The translations under genes were made by a program, and so were the position numbers. Shown here one piece after another: positions 35,203 through 43,509 of a stretch of 64,000 bases of DNA; position 1 is the stretch's first letter; each line of letters starts with the position of its first letter. The notes beneath the pieces are model-generated. The model was not told the origin of the DNA and ran no database searches. It saw nothing but the letters and a program-made list of their open reading frames with translations. Location of the stretch: contig OZ221969.1 in NCBI GenBank assembly GCA_965119715.1, positions 744,001-808,000 on the forward strand, in the 5' to 3' direction. The stretch is from JASBYZ01 sp029983705 (GTDB lineage Bacteria; Actinomycetota; Coriobacteriia; Coriobacteriales; JAEZZM01).

Positions 35203-37131
35203 TTAAATTTGATTGATTAATGGTTGACTTTCATCGTATTCTTGCTCAAAACTAAAATCTCTGTTACTAATTATAAATTCCACAGGGCGTGCCATAATTT
35301 CTTTAGGTATAAAATCCTCTATTTCTGCATTTTGCTTGTTCAATATATCCCCTATGGCAATAATCTTTTCCTGCTGCTCTTGGTAGAGATCTTTCAATAA
35401 TTTGTTTTTATAATCTTCATCAGCTCTGTCGGAATCTAGAATAACAAATGGTAGGCTTTCTTGTTTTCCTGCAACTATAGAAGTTAATTGTTTTACAGAC
35501 TTTACACCTCCAGCAGGCATGAAGATGATTTCTCGATTTGGACTAATCTTCTGAGTGGCAATAAGATATTGTTTTATTGAATTAAGGTAATATTGATCTG
35601 ATGTTCCCTCGACAATTACCATCTCACATCCATTCAGCATACCCACAGAAATCGATAAACCTAGTGCCGCATGAACAGCAAAAACTGCACCAGTTGATGT
35701 TGCTCCTTTTTCACCAGCTCGTAAATCGTCTGAAACCACAGTGAATCCATCACTATCAATGTAGACCACTTTCGTTCTTTCTAAATTATCAGTATCAACT
35801 AAAAAAGGTGAGTGAGTAGTAGTTAGCAATTGGTTGCTGCGCGAGAGATTCTCAAAAAATTTCAACAAATCTTTTTGTGCTAAAGGATGTAGTGAAGTGC
35901 CAGCCTCATCTAATAGTAAGATGCAGTTTTTATGAGAATCCTTACTTTCCACTAAAAATACTAGGTAGAAACTTAAAAACCATTGTAATCCAGTACTTCT
36001 ATCTTCCAAGGAAATCTTAGCTGGTCTCTTGTCATCTGAAACCCAAATTCTAAAAAAGTCGCCATCTGCCTGTAAATTAAAAATATAATTTCCCTGTTTC
36101 CACCAGTCTTTAAATCCACTGGTTAGTTTTGCAGAAGCTGAATTCAACAGGATTTCTCGCTCCTTTGTCTGTTCTTGTCCTTTCTGGATTTCTTCTTGTG
36201 ATAGTTCTCTATAATCATTTTTAGTTTGTTGTCCCATTTTTAGTATTTCATCTGGATTAAGGTTAACGTAATCGAATAGGACCTTAAGGGTTCTCTGTTT
36301 AGCCAAAGATTTTTCTGATCTTTTTCTTCCACTCTGAAAATCTTCAATTACTCTCGGGAGATATATCTCAGAATCTAAATTGCCATAATTTGCGTAGTAA
36401 ACAAATTTGGGAAGACTCTGCTTAACTAAATCTACTGCTTCATCCATTTGGTTAATGTCAGGATTTTCGTAAACATCCATTTGTCTTTTTATTTCAGCCT
36501 GAAAGTCAGCTAGCTTAGGGTTGATCAAAGATGTTTTCATTGGGCTTGGTGCAATATCATATATAGGACGGATCTGTTCTACGAAACTATTCTCTGAGTA
36601 GGAGCAGTTAATGTATTTAATGATATTTTCCAACTTGTTTTCAATTTTATTTTTGAATCCTTTTTCACCCTTTCCGGCCTCTTCTAGTCTTGTTAAATTA
36701 TTAATGAATTCATGAATAGAGTCTTTTACATTTTCAATAATAGCTTCTTGATTCTTGCTATAATTATAAAAATCTATTTCATAATCACCGTTGTAATTAC
36801 GCCTAATTGAAAAATTTCTTATATGGTCATAGGAACAATTTCCCAGTGCAGATAGTTTATTCAATAATTCTTCATCATCAATTTGGAACCATGCTTTGAT
36901 AAACCAGTGCTTTGCGGGGTTATTTCTGTATTCTGCAATTTTCGATACAGGCATGTCACTAGTAAAAACTATTTCACCTTCCCGAGCAGGGTTTAGTTTC
37001 CATAACGCAAGAAGTACATTAGACTTACCAGCCTCATTAATACCAATCAGTGTAGTGATATTTTCACAGTTTATTTCGCCGCTGTCTCTGATAGAGTTAA
37101 AATCATGCACCCTAAATTTAATAAGTTTCAT
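35203..37131 (-). CDS. OLD-family ATP-dependent nuclease, probably C-terminally truncated
   Basis: 642 residues. The N-terminal ABC/SMC-type ATPase has Walker A GINEAGKSN at residues 30-38, a Gln/Ser-rich signature region at DRSTGLQWFLSF, Walker B CILLLDEAGTSLHP near 405 and the switch His in LLTTTHSPFLVD. A TOPRIM domain follows, with the metal-binding Glu in VIVEGTSDQYY near 507 and Asp residues in VILDSDRADED near 565. OLD proteins cut DNA and act in phage defence. No UvrD-like partner (Gabija) or reverse transcriptase is next to it. Its base composition is more AT-rich than the flanking genes, suggesting transfer. A premature stop removes about 54 residues. Confidence 0.85.
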   Translation of the reverse strand: MKLIKFRVHDFNSIRDSGEINCENITTLIGINEAGKSNVLLALWKLNPAREGEIVFTSDMPVSKIAEYRNNPAKHWFIKAWFQIDDEELLNKLSALGNCSYDHIRNFSIRRNYNGDYEIDFYNYSKNQEAIIENVKDSIHEFINNLTRLEEAGKGEKGFKNKIENKLENIIKYINCSYSENSFVEQIRPIYDIAPSPMKTSLINPKLADFQAEIKRQMDVYENPDINQMDEAVDLVKQSLPKFVYYANYGNLDSEIYLPRVIEDFQSGRKRSEKSLAKQRTLKVLFDYVNLNPDEILKMGQQTKNDYRELSQEEIQKGQEQTKEREILLNSASAKLTSGFKDWWKQGNYIFNLQADGDFFRIWVSDDKRPAKISLEDRSTGLQWFLSFYLVFLVESKDSHKNCILLLDEAGTSLHPLAQKDLLKFFENLSRSNQLLTTTHSPFLVDTDNLERTKVVYIDSDGFTVVSDDLRAGEKGATSTGAVFAVHAALGLSISVGMLNGCEMVIVEGTSDQYYLNSIKQYLIATQKISPNREIIFMPAGGVKSVKQLTSIVAGKQESLPFVILDSDRADEDYKNKLLKDLYQEQQEKIIAIGDILNKQNAEIEDFIPKEIMARPVEFIISNRDFSFEQEYDESQPLINQI

Positions 37132-37232
37132 TCAACTATCCCCTTATCGCATACAGATGAAATCTTGTAATTTGCTCTGCGACGAAAATAGTTTTTGTCA
37201 TCTCCATAGATGAAATTAATATATATTTCCCA

Positions 37233-37466
37233 TTATCTAATTAGCTGCTCTGTTGTCATCTGATTTATTCCCATTAAAATCATCAGGTTTCTTATATCCG
37301 CTTCTGTAGCCAAAAAATTGATTTCAAGAGCTTTTGCAGATTCATTTAGAATCTTAATCATAATTCTCAGTCTTGTCCTTCCCACAAACTTAAACTCTAG
37401 ATTCAGAATAGTTCTTAACAAATACTCAAAACTCGCTCTGGTATCTAAGAGGAAAGTAAAAGAGAA
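37233..37466 (-). pseudogene. Possible remnant of an unrecognised gene
   Basis: A 77-codon open frame begins right after a TAA and ends at 37233. Its translation has protein-like character (ASFEYLLRTILNLEFKF, then an amphipathic helix and a C-terminal ATEADIRNLMILMG resembling a small helical bundle), but there is no ATG with a ribosome site; the only early start is a TTG at 37421. It reads like the C-terminal end of a larger lost protein. No family was recognised. Confidence 0.3.
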
Positions 37467-37533
37467 TTACTATAAAAATTTCTGAGAAATGCGTGATTCA
37501 AAACTAACCTAAAAAATAAATTGAAACAGTAGA

Positions 37534-37571
37534 TTTTTTACTGGCGTTATGAATAACAAAACAGTAAAAAA
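37534..37571. repeat. Nested inverted repeat, possible hairpin RNA or bidirectional terminator
   Basis: TTTTTTACTG pairs perfectly with CAGTAAAAAA, and inside it GTTAT pairs with ATAAC across a two-base loop. Both strands would form nearly the same structure. No gene ends close by. Confidence 0.5.
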
Positions 37572-37922
37572 GCAAGATTCCCAGCAAGGTAAAAGATAAA
37601 TGAACAAGCAGCAGAGATATATGCTACTATGCAAGCTTTACAGAAGCCCTGAAATTCACAGATTAATATGCCTGCATAGGTACGATTTATTGAGTCTGAT
37701 TTTTAATTTCCAGCACTACAAGCACTAAGCGTCAAGAGAAAAAAGCAATTATACAAAATTTAAAAATTTTCATAATTAACCCCGTTGCAAGATTAGAGTT
37801 TTATATGCTTTAGTGCTAATTAAATTATTAACGTTTGGTAAATATCGGGCATGCATTGGGCATGGCAAGAAAATACAAGTATAAGTTTAGCTTAAATGTA
37901 TATGTTTAACAGGGATTTTGAA

Positions 37923-37999
37923 TGGTGCGCCCAGCAGGATTCGAACCTGCGACCTTAAGCTTAGAAGGCTTCTGCTCTATCCAGCTGAGCTATGAGCGC
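37923..37999 (-). tRNA. tRNA-Arg(TCT)
   Basis: 77 bases on the minus strand, CCA encoded. The acceptor GCGCTCA pairs with TGGGCGC, the anticodon loop is CTTCTAA (anticodon TCT), and the T arm is GCAGGTTCGAATCCTGC. Last of three clustered tRNA genes. Confidence 0.97.
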
Positions 38000-38031
38000 A
38001 CAGAATATAAAGCTCGTTACTTCCAAGAAGC

Positions 38032-38107
38032 TGGAGCGGCAGACGGGACTCGAACCCGCAACAACTAGCTTGGAAGGCTAGGGCTCTACCAATTGAACTA
38101 CTGCCGC
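38032..38107 (-). tRNA. tRNA-Gly(TCC)
   Basis: 76 bases on the minus strand, CCA encoded. The acceptor GCGGCAG pairs with CTGCCGC, the anticodon stem-loop is CTAGC-CTTCCAA-GCTAG (anticodon TCC), and the T arm is GCGGGTTCGAGTCCCGT. Confidence 0.97.
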
Positions 38108-38118
38108 ATGCTGATGGA

Positions 38119-38195
38119 TGGTCGGGGTGAAAGGATTCGAACCTTCGACCCACTGGTCCCAAACCAGTTGCGCTACCAAACTGCGCTACACCCCG
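38119..38195 (-). tRNA. tRNA-Pro(TGG)
   Basis: 77 bases on the minus strand, CCA encoded. The acceptor CGGGGTG pairs with CACCCCG, the anticodon stem-loop is ACTGG-TTTGGGA-CCAGT (anticodon TGG). It is the first gene of the Pro-Gly-Arg tRNA cluster. Confidence 0.97.
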
Positions 38196-38298
38196 ATGAT
38201 TGCCATCTAACAATACGTTCCTTAGAGCGTGCTCTATTTTATCGAGCTCAAAAAATTAAATCAAGTCCTAATTTTAAAATATTTTTAACAGCCCTCAT

Positions 38299-38318
38299 TT
38301 GTGATTGATAATTCACAA
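38299..38318. promoter_or_regulatory. Inverted repeat upstream of arsM, candidate operator
   Basis: TTGTGA-N8-TCACAA is a perfect 6-bp inverted repeat 85 bases before the arsM ATG, in the gap between the divergent tRNA cluster and arsM. The half-site TGTGA is shared with the site before the formate hydrogenlyase operon, but the spacing differs (8 instead of 6). No arsR-type gene is adjacent. Confidence 0.35.
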
Positions 38319-38402
38319 TTAGCAATTCTTATAAGTTAGCGCTTGGGTATAGTTTTAAACAATATAGCATACAAAACTCAAGTTTACAGAAGGGGAATTT
38401 AT

Positions 38403-39458
38403 ATGGCAGATCAAAGAGAGCAAGTCAAAGATTACTATTCAAACATTACTACCAAGCAAGACGGGAAAATGGAAACGAGCATTTGCTGCTGTGCTCCGGG
38501 AGCATCAAGCAAGAGTTTTTCTGAAACGCTTGAGATGTTACCTCAAGAAATAGTTGATCACTTTTATGGGTGCGGCTCACCAATTCCAGAGGCTGTCGAG
38601 GGTCTAACAATATTAGATCTTGGCTGTGGAACCGGTAGAGATGTCTACATTCTTTCTTGTCTTGTAGGAGAGAAGGGTCATGTAATAGGCGTTGACATGA
38701 ATGATGACCAGCTAGCAATTGCCACTAAGTATCAAGATGAGGTGGCAAAAACCTTTGGATATGCATCAAGCAACGTAACTTTCAAGAAAGGCTACATTGA
38801 AGATCTTAATTCTCTTGATATTACAGACGAGAGCATAGACATTGTAATTTCTAACTGTGTTATCAATCTATCACCTGATAAAGAGCAGGTGTTTAAAGAA
38901 ATTTGGCGCGTGCTTAAAGTAGGTGGAGAGCTTTATTTCTCAGATATATTTGCAGATAGACGCCTTCCAAAAGAGATTTCAGATAACGAGATGCTTGTTG
39001 GCGAGTGTTTAGGTGGAGCGTTATATAAGCGCGACTTTAAGAGGATTATGAGGGGTGTGGGCTTTGTTGAGGTAAGAGAAGTTCAGTCAGCACCTGCAGC
39101 AATAAATAATAAAGAGATTGAGGAAATTATTGGTGACATCCAATTTACCTCTGATACCGTTCGTGCGTTTAAGCTCCCGGATGAACTAGAAGATGACTGT
39201 GAAAACTACGGTCAAAAGGCAGTATATACAGGTGGAATTAAAGACCATGAAGAGAGTTTTTCTTTAGATGGCAAGCATACCTTTACAAAGGATGAAGAAA
39301 AAGACGTTTGCGGAAACACTGCTTCAATTTTAGAGCACTCACGCTTTGCACCATATTTTAAAGTTATTGGCGATAAATCCGTACATTTAGGTGCATGTAA
39401 ATGCTCACATGCTCATAAGGCTAAGCCGGCTCAATCAAATAACTCTTGCTGCTGCTAG
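38403..39458 (+). CDS. arsM: Arsenite S-adenosylmethionine methyltransferase
   Basis: 351 residues from the ATG at 38403, which follows GAAGGGGAA. The N-terminal CCC cluster near residues 28-30 is followed by the SAM-binding ILDLGCGTGRDVYILS near 77, GVDMNDDQL near 100, and the conserved Cys in VISNCVINLSPDKEQVFKEIWRVLK near 160. These Cys residues bind As(III) in ArsM. The C-terminus ends in CKCSHAH and a final CCC, an additional thiol-rich tail often seen in this family. It methylates arsenite in the cytoplasm. No other ars gene is present in the window. Confidence 0.9.
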   Translation: MADQREQVKDYYSNITTKQDGKMETSICCCAPGASSKSFSETLEMLPQEIVDHFYGCGSPIPEAVEGLTILDLGCGTGRDVYILSCLVGEKGHVIGVDMNDDQLAIATKYQDEVAKTFGYASSNVTFKKGYIEDLNSLDITDESIDIVISNCVINLSPDKEQVFKEIWRVLKVGGELYFSDIFADRRLPKEISDNEMLVGECLGGALYKRDFKRIMRGVGFVEVREVQSAPAAINNKEIEEIIGDIQFTSDTVRAFKLPDELEDDCENYGQKAVYTGGIKDHEESFSLDGKHTFTKDEEKDVCGNTASILEHSRFAPYFKVIGDKSVHLGACKCSHAHKAKPAQSNNSCCC

Positions 39459-39472
39459 TAGCTTCAAATGTG

Positions 39473-39500
39473 CAGAGAGTCAATTAGTTCTGACTCTCTG
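39473..39500 (+). terminator. Hairpin after arsM, probable terminator
   Basis: CAGAGAGTCA pairs perfectly with TGACTCTCTG across an eight-base loop, 15 bases after the arsM stop. The following sequence (TTAAAATTTT) has only a weak T run. Confidence 0.65.
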
Positions 39501-39587
39501 TTAAAATTTTCATAAAAACTCTTTTATCTATTTCAGATACCCCCAAAATATTGTATTTAATTTGTTTAATGAGTAGCATATTTAGCG

Positions 39588-39606
39588 TTATCTAATTATC
39601 AGATAA
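39588..39606. promoter_or_regulatory. Inverted repeat upstream of the DMSO-reductase-like operon
   Basis: TTATCT-N7-AGATAA is a perfect 6-bp inverted repeat about 50 bases before the ATG of the catalytic subunit, in an AT-rich leader. It is a candidate operator; the regulator is not encoded nearby. Confidence 0.35.
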
Positions 39607-39656
39607 ATGACAATTCAATATCCAAATGAATGCACGTACTGGGGAGGGGTGTATTT

Positions 39657-42128
39657 ATGAGTCAGACTTTTTCAAGAAGGACTGTAGTTAAAGGTAGCGC
39701 ACTTGCAGGCGCTTTAGCTGCAACTGCAGGCTTTGGCTCAATCGTTGGATGCCAATCAAATGATTTGGTTCCGAGTAAGAAAGAAAGCGGCCCAAGTAAG
39801 CCGCAAAATGCAGGGGACGCTTCGGTTGCATATCCAGCAGTAGATGAGAGTAATCACAAAATTAAGTGGGCTAACTGTGCAGTTAACTGCGGAAGCAGAT
39901 GCGCACTTCAATTTCACACCAGAGATAATGAAGTTATCTATGTAGAAACTGATAATCAAGGAAGTCCTGAGTTTGGTGATCTACAACTCAGAGCTTGTCC
40001 AAGAGGTCGTTCAATGCGATACCTTCTTAACGGACCAGACCGTGTAAACTATCCAATGAAACGTGTTGGTAAGCGTGGAGAAGGCAAGTTTGAAAAGATT
40101 TCATGGGATGAAGCTCTAGACACCATTGCAGAAAAGATCACTTCAATTTCTCAAAAATATGGTAACGAGGCTATCTGGATCAGCTACGCTTCAGGTATTT
40201 ATGCACCTACCGGTAGACCTTGGCATAGACTTTTAAATCAAGTGGGCGGCTATTTAAATATGTATGGTTCATACTCATCCGCTCAAATTACCAGAGGTAT
40301 GCCATTTACTACTGGTTCTAAAACTGCATCTAATATTTATACGCTTGAAGACGCAAAGCTTGCGGTCTTCTTTGGTGATAACTTAGTTGAAATGCGTATG
40401 GGAGGCGCAGGAAACGGCTATTACTATCAGCATATTCGTGAGAAGAATCCAGACCTTAAAATCATTCACATTGATCCCCGCTATTCAATGACAGCATCTA
40501 AATATACAAATGATGATGATAAGGATCAATGGATTCCAATTAGACCTGGAACTGACTCAGCACTTGTGTGCGCAATAGTTCATGTGCTTATCACTGAAAA
40601 CATGGTCGATGAGGACTTCTTACATAAATACTGTGTTGGCTATGATGCACAAACCATGCCAGAGGGATATGAGGGAACTCGCTCATACAAAGACTATATT
40701 TTAAGCAATGGCGAAGATAAACTTGAAAAGACCCCTAAGTGGGCTGCTCCTATTACTGGTATTCCTGAAGATATTATTATTGCGCTTGCAAAAGAAATTG
40801 GTACAACTAAGCCTCTTTGGGTCGCACAAGGTCTTGGACCTCAGCGTCACTCAAACGGTGAAAATACCTCTCGCGCAATTGCTATGATTCCAATTCTTAC
40901 TGGACAAATTGGTCTTGACGGCACCAGTACCGGAGCTCAAGAGATTGCTGGTAACGGTCCAACCATTAAGGACTTACCACGCGGTGAAAACCCAATCAAA
41001 ACTGCAATTTCATGCTTTGACTGGCCACGCGCTATTTTAGAGGGCGAAAAAATGACTGCCACAAATGGTGGTGTTCAAAATGCCGATAAACTCTCAACCA
41101 GCATCAAGATGCTTATCAACCATGGCGGTAACTGCCTTACCAACCAACACGGTGACATTAACAAGATGCAAGAGATTTTTGAAGATGAATCAAAGCTCGA
41201 GTTTATTTTATGCTCTGAGATTGTTATGACCGACTCAGCAAAGTATGCAGACATTATCCTTCCTGACCTTGCCCGTTCAGAGCAGCCAAACATTGGTACT
41301 AATGGTTATTCAGACCCAGTTGATGTTATCTTCTCAGGTGATGAGCCACTTACTACTGAAAAATTTGAACGCAGAGCAACTTATGATGTTTGTGCAGATA
41401 TTGCAGAAAGACTGGGCGTAAAAGAGGCATTTACCGAAGGTCTTGACCAGCGCGGTTGGATTAAGCGTCTCTTTGAAGAGGCTCGTGAGAAGCGTCCTGA
41501 TTTTCCAACATATGAAGAGCTTCAAGAGATGGGTGTTTGGAAGAAGCCTATCGATAAGGTTGTAGGCTTAAAAGACTTTAGAGACAACCCTGAGGCTAAC
41601 CCATTAAAAACTGAGAGTGGAAAAATTGAAATCTTCTCTAAAGCGCTTGATGAAATTTCTAAGACATGGGAGCTTCCTGAGGGCGATGAAATTTCTGCCT
41701 TACCAGAGTTTTATCTTGGATACGATGGCTACGATTCACCGCGAGCAAAGGATTATCCATTCCAGCTCATTGGCTTCCACTATAAGGGAAGATGTCACTC
41801 ATCATATGCAAATGTTGAGCATATAAATGAAGCGTTCCACCAAAACGTATGGATTAACCCAATTGATGCAGAAAAACTTAGCATTAAAACAGGAGACCAG
41901 GTATCTGTAAAAAATGATATTGGTGAGGTTCACACTGAGGCTTTAGTAACTCCGCGTATTATTCCTGGCACCTTAGCTATGGCACAGGGTGCATGGCATG
42001 ATGCAGATATGGCTGGAGACAAAATTGACAAGGGTGGATGCATTAACACACTTGTAAAACTAAGACCTTCACCACTTGCAAAGGGTAATCCATCACACAC
42101 TAACCATGTATTAATCGAGAAGCTATAA
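39657..42128 (+). CDS. DMSO reductase-family molybdoenzyme catalytic subunit, Tat-exported
   Basis: 823 residues from the ATG at 39657 after GGGGAGGGG. The N-terminus has a twin-arginine signal, SRRTVVKGSALAGALA, followed by a possible lipobox (IVGC), so it may be an exported lipoprotein. A [4Fe-4S] site follows (CAVNCGSRC and later LRACPRG). YGSYSSAQITRG near residue 210 places Ser at the molybdenum-ligand position, as in DmsA-type enzymes. The substrate (DMSO, TMAO or another S- or N-oxide) is not decided by sequence. It is followed by the FeS subunit and a chaperone; no NrfD/DmsC-type anchor gene is seen. Confidence 0.88.
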   Translation: MSQTFSRRTVVKGSALAGALAATAGFGSIVGCQSNDLVPSKKESGPSKPQNAGDASVAYPAVDESNHKIKWANCAVNCGSRCALQFHTRDNEVIYVETDNQGSPEFGDLQLRACPRGRSMRYLLNGPDRVNYPMKRVGKRGEGKFEKISWDEALDTIAEKITSISQKYGNEAIWISYASGIYAPTGRPWHRLLNQVGGYLNMYGSYSSAQITRGMPFTTGSKTASNIYTLEDAKLAVFFGDNLVEMRMGGAGNGYYYQHIREKNPDLKIIHIDPRYSMTASKYTNDDDKDQWIPIRPGTDSALVCAIVHVLITENMVDEDFLHKYCVGYDAQTMPEGYEGTRSYKDYILSNGEDKLEKTPKWAAPITGIPEDIIIALAKEIGTTKPLWVAQGLGPQRHSNGENTSRAIAMIPILTGQIGLDGTSTGAQEIAGNGPTIKDLPRGENPIKTAISCFDWPRAILEGEKMTATNGGVQNADKLSTSIKMLINHGGNCLTNQHGDINKMQEIFEDESKLEFILCSEIVMTDSAKYADIILPDLARSEQPNIGTNGYSDPVDVIFSGDEPLTTEKFERRATYDVCADIAERLGVKEAFTEGLDQRGWIKRLFEEAREKRPDFPTYEELQEMGVWKKPIDKVVGLKDFRDNPEANPLKTESGKIEIFSKALDEISKTWELPEGDEISALPEFYLGYDGYDSPRAKDYPFQLIGFHYKGRCHSSYANVEHINEAFHQNVWINPIDAEKLSIKTGDQVSVKNDIGEVHTEALVTPRIIPGTLAMAQGAWHDADMAGDKIDKGGCINTLVKLRPSPLAKGNPSHTNHVLIEKL

Positions 42129-42141
42129 GTGAGGGGGAGAA

Positions 42142-42825
42142 ATGACTACATTTAAAAATCCAGATTACCAAATGGGAATTGAAAACACTGAAGCTGAACA
42201 ATATGCATGGTTTTGGGATGGTGCTCGCTGCACTGGCTGTAAGGCCTGTCAAATTGCTTGCCAAGACTATAAACAACTGCCAGCTAATATGTTTTTTAGA
42301 CAAATATATGACTATACAGGCGGAAGCTTTACAGTAAACAATGATGGTACCTACACTCAAAATGTTTACAGCTATCCAATAAGCATGGCTTGCAATCATT
42401 GCGGAAACCCTGCTTGTTTAGAAAATTGTCCTGCTGGAGCTATTTTCAAAGATTCGCATGGCTTTGTAGCAATTGATGAAGAAAAATGCATCGGTTGTGG
42501 TACCTGCACCCAGGCATGCCCATATCATGTGCCAGTACTTAATGAGGAGACTAAAAAATCAAATAAGTGCAACGGGTGTGAGGAACGAGTGCTTGCAGGC
42601 AAATCACCAATTTGTGTTGAAGCATGCAGCATGAGAGCGCTTGCTTTTGGACCGTATGATGAAATTGTCGATAAGTACGGTGATAGGCTTGTAGATATTG
42701 CCCCAATGCCAGACCCTAAAATTACTGCACCAGCTTGTGTGATTAAGCCAGCACCTACTGCAGTTAAATGGGACGATACTGAAGGACATGTTGAAAACCT
42801 TACTGAGGTACCAGTAGAAAAATAG
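42142..42825 (+). CDS. DmsB-like four-cluster iron-sulfur subunit
   Basis: 227 residues with four Cys groups: CTGCKACQIAC near residue 31, CNHCGNPACLENCP near 84, CIGCGTCTQACPYHVP near 117, and CNGC...CVEACSMRAL near 138-160. This is the DmsB pattern. It lies 13 bases after the catalytic subunit gene and should pass electrons to it. It has no own export signal and would travel with the Tat substrate. Confidence 0.9.
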   Translation: MTTFKNPDYQMGIENTEAEQYAWFWDGARCTGCKACQIACQDYKQLPANMFFRQIYDYTGGSFTVNNDGTYTQNVYSYPISMACNHCGNPACLENCPAGAIFKDSHGFVAIDEEKCIGCGTCTQACPYHVPVLNEETKKSNKCNGCEERVLAGKSPICVEACSMRALAFGPYDEIVDKYGDRLVDIAPMPDPKITAPACVIKPAPTAVKWDDTEGHVENLTEVPVEK

Positions 42826-42829
42826 GATT

Positions 42830-43414
42830 GTGACTGTGAATTTAGAGAAGATATCTGAGTCGTCTCAAATTCTTGCAAGTCTGTTCAGATTAGATGTAAG
42901 TAAAAATAGTGAACTCGCATCAGCCATTCGCTCTCTTAATGAGGGCGAATGGCCTATTAATCTTTCAGATAGAGAAGATGAGGCTAAACTTAAAGTGGCT
43001 TTTGAGCTCTTGCATAAGGGTTTAGAACCAAATCAATTAGAAAGCCTTCATGAAGAGTATAACCGCCTCTTTGTGGGTCCTTTTACTTTACCTTGTCCAC
43101 CCTGGGGTTCTGTCTATCTAGATAAGGACAAAGTTATTTTTGGCACCTCAACGCTAGACTTTAGAGACTGGATGAAAGCTAATGGTATTAGTCTTAATCT
43201 TGAGATGAATGAGCCTGAGGATCATATAGGGCTTATGCTTATTATGATTAGCACTCTAGCAGGTGATGCTAAAGAAAAACAGCTGTCTGAAATTTTGAAT
43301 AATCACTTCTATCCTTGGATCTATAACTATCTAGATTGTTTAGAAAAATCAACAACTCATGATTTTTATAGAGGGCTTGCAAAGCTTAGCCAAGTAACTC
43401 TCAAATCTTGGTAA
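42830..43414 (+). CDS. TorD/DmsD-like molybdoenzyme chaperone
   Basis: 194 residues, mostly helical. The EYNRLFVGPFTLPCPPWGSVY block near residues 76-96 and MNEPEDHIGLMLIMIS near 125-140 are the two conserved motifs of the TorD/DmsD family. The family binds Tat signal peptides and holds the apo-enzyme until the cofactor is inserted. The start is a GTG at 42830 (another at 42836 is possible), four bases after the FeS subunit gene, confirming a three-gene operon. Confidence 0.88.
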   Translation: MTVNLEKISESSQILASLFRLDVSKNSELASAIRSLNEGEWPINLSDREDEAKLKVAFELLHKGLEPNQLESLHEEYNRLFVGPFTLPCPPWGSVYLDKDKVIFGTSTLDFRDWMKANGISLNLEMNEPEDHIGLMLIMISTLAGDAKEKQLSEILNNHFYPWIYNYLDCLEKSTTHDFYRGLAKLSQVTLKSW

Positions 43415-43417
43415 TTA

Positions 43418-43509
43418 CAAATTGGCGACTGACATAGCGATAAATTGACGACTGAAACTGTGATAAACTGACGAGTGAAATCATTATAAATTGACGAGTG
43501 GAGAATATT
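43418..43509. repeat. Four tandem 23-bp imperfect repeats leading into the DUF4143 ATPase gene
   Basis: Four units of exactly 23 bp start at 43418, 43441, 43464 and 43487. The shared core is TAAATTGACGAGTG with variants (AAATTGGCGACTG, TAAATTGACGACTG, TAAACTGACGAGTG), followed by a diverged 9-base tail. Period 23 is close to two turns of DNA, as expected for an array of protein-binding sites. The GTG start codon of the next gene is part of the last unit. Units are contiguous without spacers, so this is not a CRISPR array. Confidence 0.85.

Larger units (their letters stand above)
37132..37922. other. AT-rich intergenic stretch without a convincing gene
   Basis: This 790-bp gap between the OLD-family gene and the tRNA cluster is strongly AT-rich. 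It holds one open stretch on the minus strand (37233-37466), a long hairpin (37534-37571) and a loose 7-bp inverted repeat (CTATGCA near 37626 with TGCATAG near 37673). No complete gene, tRNA fragment repeat or transposase is recognised. It looks like the decayed end of an acquired island. Confidence 0.5.

Noticed and set aside
35203..37131. Gabija, PARIS or retron-type defence system around the OLD-family gene
   Set aside because: No UvrD-like helicase, AriB-like partner or reverse transcriptase lies beside it; only a single OLD-like gene is supported.
37923..38195. Prophage attachment site at the tRNA cluster
   Set aside because: No integrase gene and no duplicated tRNA 3' end were seen between 34977 and 37922.
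43418..43509. CRISPR array
   Set aside because: The 23-bp units are contiguous with no spacers, are few and imperfect, and no cas gene is present.
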